Positions 1-9,060 of a stretch of 64,000 bases of DNA are shown here, piece after piece. The DNA lies in NCBI GenBank assembly GCA_965221755.1, contig OZ244921.1, positions 62,001-126,000 of the forward strand, read 5' to 3'. A program made the translations under genes and the position numbers. Positions within the stretch are counted from its first letter, which is position 1, and each line of letters begins with the position of its first letter. This stretch comes from Azophilus sp965221755. GTDB taxonomy: Bacteria; Pseudomonadota; Gammaproteobacteria; Pseudomonadales; Azotimanducaceae. The notes under the pieces are model-generated. The model was not told the origin of the DNA and searched no databases. It saw only the letters and a program-made list of their open reading frames with translations.

Positions 1-84
1 CGGCTAACCGGCAAAACCCGATGCGAAATTCAGGAAGCGTGTTTTGAGCGGGCAAGCACGGATGCCTTTGAGGAAAACGCGGAG

Positions 85-615
85 ATGACCAGAGGGATTT
101 TGGATTGCGCCGCCCCCGGCAGAACCCGCCTTCGCATGTCCAGCGTTCCCTACGACTTTGGCACTGGCCGCTCCGATCCAGCCACCTTCCCTGCCGCAGG
201 CCTGAAGGCAGCGGCGTTGCGGGTTCTCGAACGGGAAGGCGAGTCCTTCAGCGACCATCCCGGCTTGCGCCAAGCCATGGCAGCGCGGGAGACCGAGCGC
301 GAAGGCGTGGCGGTCAATCCCGAGCGCCCCGTGATCACCAACGGCTGCATGCAGGCGGTGACGCTCACCGAGCCCGGCGACGCCGTATTGCCTGAGGAGT
401 GCTCCCACCCCGGCACGCTGTCCGCCCACCGCTCGCTGAAGCTGGACTTGGTGGGCATTCCCTTGGACGAGGGCGGCATGCGTCTGGACGCGGCGGCGGA
501 CGCGCTGACACGCCTGCAGGCGGCCGGCCGAACCGCGAAGTTCATCTACGCCATCTCCACCTGCCAAAACCCGACCGGCCTCGTCATGCCCAAGCAACGC
601 CGCGGTCGGCTTTGA
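85..615 (+). pseudogene. Remnant of a PLP-dependent class I/II aminotransferase
   Basis: The reading frame covers only the first ~175 residues of a fold-type I aminotransferase. Visible landmarks are YDFGTGRSD near the start, the cofactor-loop motif ITNGCMQAV (~residues 85-93) and QNPTGLVMP (~163-171), where the Asn and Pro-Thr-Gly contact PLP in this family. The frame then runs into a stop a few codons later, so the Tyr and Schiff-base Lys regions and the whole C-terminal domain are missing; intact family members are about 400-450 residues. A better start may be the ATG at 136. The luciferase-like gene at 669 follows directly, so a deletion probably removed the rest. Family assignment is fairly sure; loss of function is inferred from the missing Lys. 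Confidence 0.65.
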
Positions 616-668
616 TTCACTGTTCCAATCCCCGAACTCCAACCCCAAAAAACAAGGCAATACCTGAA

Positions 669-1517
669 ATGAGAATCGGCGCATCCCTCCCCGTGCGCGA
701 GCTTGGGGACGACCTCGAAGCCATCAAGGACTTCGCCCAAGCCGCCGAGGCGCTCGGCTACACCCATCTGCGCGTCCCCGACCAAGTGCTGCGCAAGGGC
801 AACAAGCACTTGCATGAACCCATGATGCTGCTCGCCTGGGTCGCCGCAGCAACCAAAACGATTGAGCTGGTGCCCTCGGTCATCGTCCTGCCCTCACGGC
901 AGACGGCGTTGTTCGCCAAGCAGGCCGCGGCGCTCGACCGGCTCTCGGGCGGGCGCCTGCGGCTTGGCGTGGGCGTCGGCGGCAGCGCCGATGAGTACGC
1001 GGCCTTGGGCCAGGACTTCGGCAACCGGGGGCGGCGCTGCGATGAGCAGCTTGAACTGCTCAAGCGGCTGTGGACCGAGGCAACGGTGGACTTTCAGGGG
1101 CGCTGGGACCGCGTCAAAGGCGCCGGGCTCAATCCGCTGCCGGTGCAACGCCCCATCCCGGTCTGGATCGGCGGCCGGGGAACGCCAGGGCCGGCGGTTG
1201 TTCGCCGCATAGGCACCCACGCCGACGGTTGGTTCGCACTCTGCTCGCCGGAGGACTTTCCTGCCGTCAAAGGCGCCATCGACGATGCCGCCGCAAAGGC
1301 GGGCAGGGATCCGGCAGCCATCGGCGCCGAGGCCGGCGTGGCGGTGGTGGGGCCACGTCAAGCCGAATGGCGGGACCGCGTGGCGGGCTGGCGGCAGATC
1401 GGCCTGACCCACCTGTGCCTGCGCACCCTCGGCGGCGGCCTAACGCCCAACGAACACATCAGCACGCTCAAAACCGCTGCCGACGAGGTTCCCGGCGGCC
1501 TTCAATCCACCAGCTGA
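669..1517 (+). CDS. Luciferase-like (LLM class) flavin/F420-dependent oxidoreductase
   Basis: 282 residues with the luciferase-like monooxygenase TIM-barrel pattern: an N-terminal strand MRIGASLP, a central LSGGRLRLGVGVG segment (~residues 91-103) and VWIGGRG (~165-171), which bind the flavin or F420 phosphate region in this family. The ATG at 669 was chosen because MRIG begins the first barrel strand; the longer open frame upstream overlaps the aminotransferase remnant in another frame and looks non-coding. Its last 16 bases overlap the convergent luciferase-like gene on the other strand. Substrate and choice between FMN and F420 cannot be decided from sequence. Confidence 0.85.
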   Translation: MRIGASLPVRELGDDLEAIKDFAQAAEALGYTHLRVPDQVLRKGNKHLHEPMMLLAWVAAATKTIELVPSVIVLPSRQTALFAKQAAALDRLSGGRLRLGVGVGGSADEYAALGQDFGNRGRRCDEQLELLKRLWTEATVDFQGRWDRVKGAGLNPLPVQRPIPVWIGGRGTPGPAVVRRIGTHADGWFALCSPEDFPAVKGAIDDAAAKAGRDPAAIGAEAGVAVVGPRQAEWRDRVAGWRQIGLTHLCLRTLGGGLTPNEHISTLKTAADEVPGGLQSTS

Positions 1518-2257
1518 CGCACCGACTCGGGGCTGGGGCCACCCGGCAGGATCATCACCACGGCATCATCAAAGCCCGCTTCGGCGAAACGGTCGAGCTT
1601 GGCCTTGAGTTCGCCGAGGTCCGTGCCCGGCGGCAACTGAATGGTGGACACCACAGCCCTTCCGCCGCCGGCTTGCCGATAGCGGCCCAAGGCGGCTATG
1701 ACCTGATCCGCGGATCGGTAGTGGGCCGAAGCGATCCAGCCATCGAACTCGGCCGCCGCCCGCTCGACGCCCTGCCCCCAAGTGCCCAGCACGAGCGGCG
1801 GGCCACCGCGAACGTCGGGCCAAGGCGCTACGTCCATGCCCTCATGCCGGCCAGTGCTGAAAATCCCGCGCAGCGCCTCAATCACTGACCGCAAATCGGA
1901 AAATCGGGTTTCATAGGATCGGCCGAGGGCCGCGAAGTCACTCGGCGTCGAGCCGGCGCCGAGGCCAATCACGAGGCGGTCGCCGCAAATCTGATGCAGG
2001 GAGAAGATGCGCAGCGCCAAGTCCACCGGATGGTAAAGGGGCGCCTGCAGCACGGCGGTGCCGATCTCCAACCCTTCCGCGGCCGTGGCCGCGACGCTGA
2101 GCGCGATGAAGGGTTCGGTCAGCATGAAGCCCCGGCCCAAGGCGTGCGCCGACCACAAGCTGTCAAAACCCTCCCCAGCATAGGTGCGGGCCTGCTCCGC
2201 CAGCCTGTTCGGGGCCGATTCGCCGGTCACCGGCCCCATCAGCGCACCGAGCCTCAT
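1502..2257 (-). CDS. Luciferase-like (LLM class) oxidoreductase, short form
   Basis: 251 residues, beginning MRLGALMGPV. The family signature RLVIGLGAGS (~residues 98-107) and the C-terminal PLVLGTWGQG segment are present. The ATG at 2257 overlaps the stop of the upstream SDR gene as ATGA, which argues for translational coupling and against the longer open frame that extends to 2365. At about 250 residues it is shorter than the usual 280-350, so parts of the insertion loops are reduced. It probably acts on the same substrate stream as the SDR it is coupled to; this is inferred from the operon only. Confidence 0.8.
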   Translation of the reverse strand: MRLGALMGPVTGESAPNRLAEQARTYAGEGFDSLWSAHALGRGFMLTEPFIALSVAATAAEGLEIGTAVLQAPLYHPVDLALRIFSLHQICGDRLVIGLGAGSTPSDFAALGRSYETRFSDLRSVIEALRGIFSTGRHEGMDVAPWPDVRGGPPLVLGTWGQGVERAAAEFDGWIASAHYRSADQVIAALGRYRQAGGGRAVVSTIQLPPGTDLGELKAKLDRFAEAGFDDAVVMILPGGPSPESVRQLVD

Positions 2258-3045
2258 AGCGTGAGCCACCCGCCATCCACCGGCAGGTAGGCGCCGGTGA
2301 CGAAATCGCTCATCGCCGAGGCCAGAAACACCGCCGCCTTGCCCTGTTCCATCGGATCGCCCCAATGGCCCGCCGGCAGCCGGGCGATGCGGTCGGCCAC
2401 GGTGTCCGCCAAGGGATCGCCGGTCGGCGGCGGCGGACGGCCATCAAGCGGCGGCGGTTCGCCGCCCTGCACCCAAGTGGGGCCCGGCGCCAAGGTGTTG
2501 ACGTTGATGCGGTGCGGCGCCAGTTCCAGCGCCAATGCCTTGCTGATCTGCGCCACTGCGGCCTTGGAGCCATCGTAGGTGACCCCAACGCCAGGCGTCA
2601 CCGCCTGGGTGGAACCGACGTTGATGATGCGCCCGCCGCGGCCCGCCTCGATCATGATCCGCGCCGCCGCCCGGCAGCAGTAGAACAGCCCATCGACGTT
2701 GACCGACCAAAGCCGGCGCCACATCGCGTCGGTGATGTCCCGAACCGGTCCGCCGTAACCCAAGTAAACCCCTGCATTGTTGACTAGAATGTCCAAACCG
2801 CCCAAACGATCGACCGTGGCGGCCAACGCCGCATCCACCGCCTCCCGGTCGCTGACGTCGAGGGCCATGCCGACGCCGCCCACCGCTGCTGCGGTCGCGT
2901 CCGCACCATCCCCGTCAATGTCGCTCACCGCCACCTTCGCGCCGGCCAAGGCAAGGGCGCGCGCGATGGCGGCGCCAATGCCGCGCCCAGCACCCGTCAC
3001 ATGAGCTGCCCTGCCGCTTAAGTCGATCCAATCCGCTGCTTGCAT
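2254..3045 (-). CDS. Short-chain dehydrogenase/reductase (SDR)
   Basis: 263 residues of a classical SDR. The cofactor motif VTGAGRGIG lies at ~residues 16-24, NNAG at ~89-92, a catalytic Ser within INVGSTQ, and the catalytic pair as YDGSK (Tyr-x-x-x-Lys). The C-terminus has the usual TGAYLPVDGG segment. The acidic Asp after the second strand (SDIDGD) suggests NAD(H) rather than NADP(H). It is the first gene of a two-gene unit with the luciferase-like gene, overlapping it by four bases (ATGA), and is divergent from the SDR at 3102 across a ~56-bp gap. Substrate unknown. Confidence 0.9.
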   Translation of the reverse strand: MQAADWIDLSGRAAHVTGAGRGIGAAIARALALAGAKVAVSDIDGDGADATAAAVGGVGMALDVSDREAVDAALAATVDRLGGLDILVNNAGVYLGYGGPVRDITDAMWRRLWSVNVDGLFYCCRAAARIMIEAGRGGRIINVGSTQAVTPGVGVTYDGSKAAVAQISKALALELAPHRINVNTLAPGPTWVQGGEPPPLDGRPPPPTGDPLADTVADRIARLPAGHWGDPMEQGKAAVFLASAMSDFVTGAYLPVDGGWLTL

Positions 3046-3101
3046 GCCGCCTCCATAGTGCCGAACATGCTACCCGTAAATCCAACAAAGAGAACAGTCC
3101 A

Positions 3102-3962
3102 ATGGCCAATTTGGGGCTAGAGGGAAAAACCGCCCTCGTTTCGGCGGCGGGAAGGGGGATTGGGCGTGGCATCGCCTTGGCGCTGGCCGAGGCCGGCGCC
3201 AGCCTGATTGTCAATTCCCATGCTGAGGAGACGACGGCGAGCACCGCCGAAGCCGTGCGGGCGCATGGCCGGGAGGCGCTGGCCTTTCCCGGCGACATCA
3301 CCGACGCAGCGACCGTCGTCGACTGCGTCGATGCCGGTCTTGAGCGCTTTGGGCGCATCGACATCCTGATCAACAACGTCGGCGCCGCGCCCAAGTCGGC
3401 CATCGAGCCGGGTGCCGGCCCCTTGGCCGGGGCCGCCGCCACCTGGGACGCCCTCTACGCCCAAAACCTCAAGCCCGTGGTGCTGATGTGCGAGGCCTTG
3501 ATCCCCCACCTCAAACGTCAGGGCAGCGGCAAGATCATCAACCTGTCCTCCATTGCCGGACGCGCTTCGCTGTCCGCGAAAATGCTCGACCACTTCGTGC
3601 ATCCATCCTACAGCGCCATGAAGGCGGCGCTGATCAACTACACGCAAACCCTCGCCGAGCAGCTCGGCGCGCGCAACATCAACGTCAACGCCATCTGCCC
3701 GGGCATCGTCTATACGGACGCCTGGGCGGGCAATGCCCGGCGCGCCGTCAATCACATGCCGGAATTCAAGGGGCAGGATCCGCGCCAGTGGTTCGAGGGC
3801 ATCGCCCGAGGCGACTATCCGGAGATCTTCGATCGAACGCCGCTCAAGCGCGAACAGACCGTGAACGACATCGGCAATGCGGCGGTGTTCCTAGCCTCGG
3901 AGGCGGCCAGGAACATTACCGGCCAGTCCTTGATGGTCGATGGCGGCATGGTGAAGCGCTGA
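3102..3962 (+). CDS. Short-chain dehydrogenase/reductase (SDR)
   Basis: 286 residues of a classical SDR: VSAAGRGIGRGIA at the cofactor site, NNVG in place of NNAG, INLSSIAG supplying the catalytic Ser, and YSAMK as the Tyr/Lys pair. It ends with the common DGGMVKR tail. A purine-rich AAAGAGA lies about 9 bases before the ATG. The gene is followed by the remains of an acyl-CoA synthetase on the same strand, which may once have been its operon partner. Confidence 0.9.
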   Translation: MANLGLEGKTALVSAAGRGIGRGIALALAEAGASLIVNSHAEETTASTAEAVRAHGREALAFPGDITDAATVVDCVDAGLERFGRIDILINNVGAAPKSAIEPGAGPLAGAAATWDALYAQNLKPVVLMCEALIPHLKRQGSGKIINLSSIAGRASLSAKMLDHFVHPSYSAMKAALINYTQTLAEQLGARNINVNAICPGIVYTDAWAGNARRAVNHMPEFKGQDPRQWFEGIARGDYPEIFDRTPLKREQTVNDIGNAAVFLASEAARNITGQSLMVDGGMVKR

Positions 3963-3980
3963 AGGCCGCAGATCAGAACG

Positions 3981-4487
3981 ATGAGCGAGATTCCCATGGA
4001 CCGGCTTCCCGCCCACTACGCGCTTCGACGCCGAGCGCACGCTGCGCCTGATCGAGGAGCGGCAAGTCGAGTTGCTGCACTTGGTGCCCACCATGATGCA
4101 GCGCATCCGGAGCCTGCCGGAAGCGGTGCGCCAACGCTAAGCCCTGGATTGCCTCAAGGTGCTCTGGCACTTGGCCGCGCCCTGTCCGCCGTGGTTGAAG
4201 GAAGCCTTCATCGACTGGCTTGGCGCCGAGGTGCTCTGGGAGCTTTACGGCGGCACCGAGGGCCAAGGCGCAACGGTCATCACCGGACCGGAGTGGCGCA
4301 AGCATCGGGGCAGCGTCGGCAAGCCGAACCCCGGCTGCCAAATGAGGCCTTGCTGACCCATCTCGCCGAGCGGCTGGCGCGCCACAAGCTCCCGCGCAGT
4401 TTCGAGTTCATCGACCGGCCCCTGCGCGACGACGCCGGCAAGCTGCGCCGCAAGCAGCGGAGGGCGGAGCGAACGCAGGCTGAGTGA
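3981..4487 (+). pseudogene. Remnant of an acyl-CoA synthetase (AMP-forming ligase)
   Basis: Three pieces of one adenylate-forming enzyme lie in order but not in one frame. The first (~4013-4137) reads ...VELLHLVPTMMQRI and ends at an in-frame TAA (4138-4140). The second continues in that frame with ALDCLKVLWHLAAPCP and then ELYGGTEGQG, the substrate/AMP motif. The third (~4345-4487) is in another frame and reads ERLARHKLPRSFEFID...GKLRRK, the C-terminal domain with the conserved catalytic Lys region. The N-terminal half, including the P-loop-like TSGTTG motif, is absent, and sequence is missing between pieces two and three. The gene cannot make a working ligase. Confidence 0.75.
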
Positions 4488-4570
4488 TGGCGAAGATGGC
4501 GAAATAGCGGCGGCGCTGAGCGGAAACTTCCGAGATGTCGCACATAGGATGAAGCTGAGGCGTCCGCAAC

Positions 4571-5080
4571 TCACACTTGGTTTCTGAACGCCGCGCCTTC
4601 CTCATAGTAGCGGTGGTGCCAGATGCCCTCCCCAGCTTCGCCGTCCAAGGGCATCCGCCAAGTGGTGACCCGCGCCCGCTCAAGCGGCAGACGGTAAAGC
4701 CCGCGGGGCTGATTGATGGTGTTGCGGATGTAGGCGTCCGCCCCTTCAGGCGGCACGTAGCGCTCCGCGATGCGGCGATAGAGACCGCGCCAAACATCGT
4801 CGTGGCCCACGTCGTGGAGCAGCTCGGCCTCCCCTTCCGCGAGCACCTTGCGGTAGGGCAGCGACTGCTCGTCGATGCAGAGCGCCACCCTGGCATCCCG
4901 ACGCAGGCAGGCGAACCACTCGGAGCGCTTGCGCGGCGTGAAGTGGATGGCCCCGTCCTCGTGCAGGAACCAGATGGGCGTGACCAAGGGACTGCCGTCC
5001 CCACGCACCACGGCCACCCGCATCAGCACGCCCGGTTCGGCAAGGAATTGATCGACCTCAGTCTTTGTCAGCTTGGGCAT
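4571..5080 (-). CDS. Pyridoxamine 5'-phosphate oxidase-like (PPOX split-barrel) protein
   Basis: 169 residues with the split-barrel flavin/F420-binding fold. GSPLVTPIWFLHEDGAIHF (~residues 29-47) is the typical strand pair, followed by KRSEWFACLRRDARVALCID (~51-70), the usual cofactor-contacting region. Members bind FMN, F420 or heme, and which one applies here is not visible. The ATG at 5080 is the first in frame and opens directly into the fold. It lies among several luciferase-like genes, so a shared deazaflavin or flavin chemistry is possible but unproven. Confidence 0.75.
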   Translation of the reverse strand: MPKLTKTEVDQFLAEPGVLMRVAVVRGDGSPLVTPIWFLHEDGAIHFTPRKRSEWFACLRRDARVALCIDEQSLPYRKVLAEGEAELLHDVGHDDVWRGLYRRIAERYVPPEGADAYIRNTINQPRGLYRLPLERARVTTWRMPLDGEAGEGIWHHRYYEEGAAFRNQV

Positions 5081-5107
5081 GGAACAGCCTCCTGTTGTCC
5101 CGTCCGG

Positions 5108-5332
5108 CTAATTCCCGAAATCCCAAGACTCGCCGGCATGTTTGGATGCCGTGACGGAGCTCCCGGGCCTCGTCAACCGCCGCCTTGGACGCCGCCTGGC
5201 GTCTTGCGCCATCCAGCCCCACAGCTTGTCCTCCGCCGGCAGGATGTCCTCATTGACGGTCTCGGCCGTAGCCAGCCGGATGTCGTTGACCTCCGTGTCG
5301 AGCGTGGGCACCGGCCTTACGTTCATGGCCAT
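5108..5332 (-). pseudogene. N-terminal fragment of an acyl-CoA dehydrogenase-like gene
   Basis: The first ~40 codons read MAMNVRPVPTLDTEVNDI followed by RLATAETVNEDILPAED, the pattern of the first helices of acyl-CoA dehydrogenases. After ...KLWGWMAQDARR the frame degenerates into Arg/Pro-rich sequence and stops. The ATG at 5332 starts one base after the TGA of the SGNH hydrolase gene (TGA-C-ATG), so the two were probably co-translated. The remaining ~340 residues, with the FAD site and the catalytic Glu, are gone. The identification rests on a short stretch and is moderately sure. Confidence 0.45.
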
Positions 5333-5333
5333 G

Positions 5334-6644
5334 TCAGCGGGACCGATTGGGCCGGTTGGAGAGGGCCAAGTAAATCGCCTTCGCCATCTCCCGATAGCCT
5401 GCCGCATTGGGATGCAGGCCGTCGGCGGTCAGGACGGGGCGCAGGCGCGCAACGTCGTCCGGATCCCGCAGGACGGCATCGATGTCCACCACGATGTCGT
5501 AGGCGCGGCTGCTGCGCATCCATGCGTTCAATCCCTGGCGGGCCTCCTCAACCGCGCCCATCCCGTAACCGGGCAAAACCGAGCCGCCGGCCGGCGGCAA
5601 GGTCAAGCCGATGGTGGTCAACCCGGCCACTCCGGCGCGGGCCGCAATCTGCTGATGGGCGGCGATCAACTGCGCCGCGGAAGCGCCCGCCGGGGCGCCG
5701 AGCAGCACCGGCAGCCCGATGTCATTGATGCCGCCGAGCGCTATCACATGGGTGACGCCCGTTTGCGTGAGCACGTCCCGGTTCAGCCGCGCTTGGGCGC
5801 TCTCGCCCAGGAAGTCGCTGCCAATCTGATTGCCGGAGATGCCGAGGTTCACGACAGTGGCGTACCTGTAACCGTTAGGATGCAAGTCGTTGGCTCGAAG
5901 AATGTACTCGGCAAGGTAATTCGTGAAGCGGGCATTCCGGTCCACTGGCTCCGGCTGCGTCTGGTCACCGTCGGTGATGGAATCGCCCAGCGCCGCGATT
6001 ACCGCCACGGGACGGTCCCTGCCGACATCAACGGCCGACAGATAGAACCAGGACGGCACCGTGGTCGGCGCGTCCAGGTCCGCCGCCGCGGCCTGGTTGC
6101 CGTCCGCCAAGTAGTTGGTCTGCAGCGCCCTGACGTGATAGCTCACGGGCGAATCGGACATGGAGATGTCATCGGGCAGATGCAGGCTGACGACCAAGTC
6201 CGACAGGTGCGGCGCAAAGAGGTCAACCGGATCGCTGACCGCTCGCGCGCCCGGCGGGATGGCTACCGAGACTTGGCCGCCGAAGGTCAGCGGCCGGTCG
6301 GTGCCGGGACGTACTGCCGAACCGGCGTCTCGCCGAGCGAGGCGCGCCTCCCCCACGTTCAGGGGCGCGGTGCCGAATTCATTGGTCAGCCAAATCCGGA
6401 ATCGCGAGCCGCCCATGCTGATGCGAACGACTTGGCGAATGGTGGTGTCGTTGATGGTCGGCAAGGGCGCATCGAACGGCGTGATGGTCTTGGAAGCCGT
6501 TGCCCAAGTCGCTGCCCAGTGCCTGGCATCGGCTGCGGCTGCGCCCGCAAAGGGCATCGCCAGCAGCGCCAGGCCCGCCAGGAATCCGCCAACGGCCACC
6601 CTCCAACCGGGCCGGCGCACGGAGGCGCTTGCATTTTCGGTCAT
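5334..6644 (-). CDS. Exported SGNH/GDSL-family hydrolase
   Basis: 436 residues. A signal peptide is visible (basic RRPGWR, hydrophobic core, AGAAAAD near residue 36). The SGNH blocks are in order: block I AALGDSITDG (nucleophile Ser) at ~residue 215, the block III Asn in ALGGINDIG, and block V DGLHPNAAGY with the Asp/His pair. The ~170 residues before block I form the beta-rich extension typical of secreted GDSL lipases and rhamnogalacturonan-acetylesterase-like proteins. The start at 6644 has an AAAAAGGGGG run 8-15 bases upstream; the open frame continues into repeat sequence beyond it. Likely a periplasmic or secreted esterase; substrate unknown. Confidence 0.88.
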   Translation of the reverse strand: MTENASASVRRPGWRVAVGGFLAGLALLAMPFAGAAAADARHWAATWATASKTITPFDAPLPTINDTTIRQVVRISMGGSRFRIWLTNEFGTAPLNVGEARLARRDAGSAVRPGTDRPLTFGGQVSVAIPPGARAVSDPVDLFAPHLSDLVVSLHLPDDISMSDSPVSYHVRALQTNYLADGNQAAAADLDAPTTVPSWFYLSAVDVGRDRPVAVIAALGDSITDGDQTQPEPVDRNARFTNYLAEYILRANDLHPNGYRYATVVNLGISGNQIGSDFLGESAQARLNRDVLTQTGVTHVIALGGINDIGLPVLLGAPAGASAAQLIAAHQQIAARAGVAGLTTIGLTLPPAGGSVLPGYGMGAVEEARQGLNAWMRSSRAYDIVVDIDAVLRDPDDVARLRPVLTADGLHPNAAGYREMAKAIYLALSNRPNRSR

Positions 6645-6723
6645 TGAACATTCCCCCTTTTTAGTCAACTCGCTCGACTGAGCGAACTTCCGATCATAGG
6701 TAGGCGTCGCAGGGCTTACAACC

Positions 6724-6817
6724 CGCGCGACCTGACGGTCGCGGATGGAGTTTCGCTGGCGCGAAACTCCGCGCTCGTCGCTTGGATCAGATTCCGGTAT
6801 GTTTCTGAGCCCGCACA
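6724..6817 (+). repeat. Dispersed hairpin repeat, copy A (full length)
   Basis: Archetype of a family found across the window. Hairpin 1 (6726-6743) is CGCGACC-TGAC-GGTCGCG. Hairpin 2 (6747-6770) is GGAGTTTCGC-TGGC-GCGAAACTCC. A conserved ~40-base tail follows, ending TTTCTGAGCCCGCACA. The copy lies between two minus-strand hydrolase genes and is non-coding. Confidence 0.85.
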
Positions 6818-6845
6818 CCCGGCACCCTTGGCGGGCTGGCGGCAA

Positions 6846-7625
6846 TCAAAATTGATGCACGAAGCCCTCGATCGCCCGCCAGAGTTGCGGCGTCTCCAGC
6901 GGGATGTTGTGGGGACCGTCGAACGTCACGATCTGCGGGTCGGACTTGAGTTCGCCGATGAAGGCCCGGGATTCGCTGGTCGGCACCACCGAGTCCGCCG
7001 TGGCGTAGAGCGCCAGGATGCGCGCGGGCAACGCGTCGATGGCCAGCGTTGCGTCAATGTTGTGCCGCAGCAGCCAGCCAATGGGCGCGAACGGGAAGCG
7101 GCTCTTGGCGATGCGCTCGATGCTGCGGTAGGGGCTGAGCAGGATGAGGCCATCAACGCCTTCGGCCCCGGCGGCCAAGGCGGCAATGCCGCTGCCAAGG
7201 CTGCGTCCGAACAACACCACCGGCCGGTTGGCGCCGAATCGGCGGCGCAGGTCGCTAACCACCGCCGCGGCATCGTCGATCAGATGCGCAGCCGAGGGGC
7301 TGCCGCCGCTCTCGCCGAAGCCCCGGTAGTTCATCAGCACCGTGACCGCATCAAGGCGGGCAAACACTTCCACCAACCCCGACACTTCCTCCGCGTTGCC
7401 GCCAAAGTAGAACAGCACCGGTCCTTCGGAGCGGCCGTTGACCACCCAACCGCGCAAAGTGACGTCACCGCGCTGCAGCGATGCGCGCTCGACGTGCGCC
7501 CCGCTCGGCTGGCTCGCCAGCGGCTGCGGAAAGAAGATCATCCTTTCCTGCAGCAGGTAGAGCAGCAGGCAAACGCCAACATAGGCCACCAGCGCGACCG
7601 CCGCCAACCGCAGCCAAGTGTCCAT
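6846..7625 (-). CDS. Membrane-anchored alpha/beta hydrolase
   Basis: 259 residues. Residues ~5-27 form one hydrophobic segment followed by QERMIFFPQP, a typical N-terminal anchor and start of BEM46/ABHD13-like hydrolases. The oxyanion region is YFGGNAEE, the nucleophile elbow GRSLGSG (Ser), the acid probably in YATADSVVP (Asp) and the His in GPHNIP. MNYRGFGES is the usual loop before the nucleophile strand. Probably a membrane-tethered esterase or thioesterase of unknown substrate. An SDR gene lies upstream on the same strand with a 56-bp gap. Confidence 0.85.
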   Translation of the reverse strand: MDTWLRLAAVALVAYVGVCLLLYLLQERMIFFPQPLASQPSGAHVERASLQRGDVTLRGWVVNGRSEGPVLFYFGGNAEEVSGLVEVFARLDAVTVLMNYRGFGESGGSPSAAHLIDDAAAVVSDLRRRFGANRPVVLFGRSLGSGIAALAAGAEGVDGLILLSPYRSIERIAKSRFPFAPIGWLLRHNIDATLAIDALPARILALYATADSVVPTSESRAFIGELKSDPQIVTFDGPHNIPLETPQLWRAIEGFVHQF

Positions 7626-7681
7626 GGGATGGTAAGGCGCGGCGATTCAGATCGCTGGATTGGACACCTTGCCGATGGGCG

Positions 7682-8362
7682 CTACCAAGGGTGGATGTCG
7701 CCGTTCCACTTGTAGAACTTGCCGGAGTCCGCCTTGGTCAGGCCTGCGATCAGGGCGCGGATGCCGGAAGCGCTTTCCTCGGCGGAAATCTCCGCGTTGG
7801 GGCCGCCCATGTCGGTGCGCACCCAACCCGGATGCACCAAAGCTACGGCAATCGGGTCCTCCTTCCAGTCGAGGGCCAGGATCTGCGCCACTTTGGAAAG
7901 CGCCGCCTTGGTGGAGGAGTAGATCAGCATGCCGCCGAAGGGCCAAGTGGAAGCCGCCAGCTGGCTGGTGACGTTCATCAGCTTGCCATCGCCCGATGCG
8001 GCCAGGTTGGCCTTGAAGGCGCGGGCCACGAGCAGCGGGCCGATGGTGTTGACGTCCAGCGTGCGGTGCCATTCGTCCAAGTCCACGTCGTCGATGCCCT
8101 GCTTGGCGCCGCCGACGGCGCCCGCGTTGTTGATGACCACGTCGAGCGCCTGGTCGCCGACTTGCGCAGCCGCGGCGGCGATGGACTCCGGGCTGCCGGC
8201 GTCCATCTGCAGGACGCGCACGTTGCCGCCCACGCCCTCGATGCCGGGCGCCGCCGCCGGGTCGCGCACGCAGGCGATGACCTCCGCCCCGTCCGCCGAA
8301 TACTGCTTGACGAGTTCCGAACCGATGCCCCGGCTGGCGCCGGTGATCAAAACTGTTGCCAT
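7682..8362 (-). CDS. Short-chain dehydrogenase, sniffer/CsgA-like
   Basis: 226 residues. ITGASRGIGSE is the NAD(P) site, VINNAG follows at ~residues 75-80, the catalytic Ser is in MNVTSQLA and the Tyr/Lys pair in IYSSTKAAL. The short length and lack of a C-terminal lid fit the sniffer/CsgA-type subgroup of carbonyl reductases. The gene is divergent from the VOC protein at 8524, and the ~160-bp gap probably holds both promoters; no clear sigma-70 boxes could be assigned there. Confidence 0.9.
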   Translation of the reverse strand: MATVLITGASRGIGSELVKQYSADGAEVIACVRDPAAAPGIEGVGGNVRVLQMDAGSPESIAAAAAQVGDQALDVVINNAGAVGGAKQGIDDVDLDEWHRTLDVNTIGPLLVARAFKANLAASGDGKLMNVTSQLAASTWPFGGMLIYSSTKAALSKVAQILALDWKEDPIAVALVHPGWVRTDMGGPNAEISAEESASGIRALIAGLTKADSGKFYKWNGDIHPW

Positions 8363-8523
8363 GGTGGTTTCCTCCTGTGCCTGCCGATGGACTTGCCGAT
8401 CGTGGGAGCGGGTTGCTCAAGGCAGCAACCCTTGCTCCCGGCGACCTGCCTGCAACCCGAGGCGTCGCCTCGTCGGGCCAATGATGTTAACTTTATCCCA
8501 TCCCCATCCCAACCGGAAAAGCC

Positions 8524-9060
8524 ATGAAGATGCTCACCACCTACCCGCTGTTCCAACAGGCCTACTTGGTCAATGATCTCGAACAGGCCTGCCACAACTG
8601 GTCAAAGCTGTTCGGCGCCGGCCCCTTCGTGCTGGCGCCCCACCACGTCACCGACCGCTTCAACTACCGGGGCACCGACCAGGAGGCCGACGTGTCCTAC
8701 GCCTTCGGCTACTTGGGCGACATGATGATCCAGTTCATCCAGCAGCACGACGACACGCCCTCGATCTACCGGGACATGTACGCTTCCGGCGAGGAGGGAT
8801 TCCACCACATCGGCGTTTTGGTCAACGACTTCGAGGCCGAGGTGAAGCGCCTCAACGACATGGGCTTCGAGACCGCCTGCGACCTCTGGGCCGACAACGT
8901 AGGGGCCGCCTACCTGGACACCCGCAGCGCCAACGGCTGCTTCACCGAAATCCACGGCGACCCGCCGCACATCCTGGCCGTTTTCGCGGGCTGGAAGCGG
9001 GCCCACGAGCTGTTTCGACCGGGCGACAGCCCGATCATGCCGCGGCCGGAGATCGCGTAG
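8524..9060 (+). CDS. VOC (glyoxalase/bleomycin resistance) superfamily protein
   Basis: 178 residues, one vicinal-oxygen-chelate unit with two beta-alpha-beta-beta-beta modules. QQAYLVNDLEQACHNW (~residues 11-26) starts module one and GFHHIGVLVNDFEAEV (~91-106) starts module two. Candidate metal ligands are the His in HHIG and the Glu in TEIHGD near the C-terminus. It could be an isomerase, epimerase or dioxygenase-like enzyme. It stands alone on the plus strand. Confidence 0.82.
   Translation: MKMLTTYPLFQQAYLVNDLEQACHNWSKLFGAGPFVLAPHHVTDRFNYRGTDQEADVSYAFGYLGDMMIQFIQQHDDTPSIYRDMYASGEEGFHHIGVLVNDFEAEVKRLNDMGFETACDLWADNVGAAYLDTRSANGCFTEIHGDPPHILAVFAGWKRAHELFRPGDSPIMPRPEIA

Noticed and set aside
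4577..6647. Long plus-strand frames over the PPOX and SGNH genes
   Set aside because: Same GC-driven antisense effect; the minus-strand proteins have catalytic motifs.
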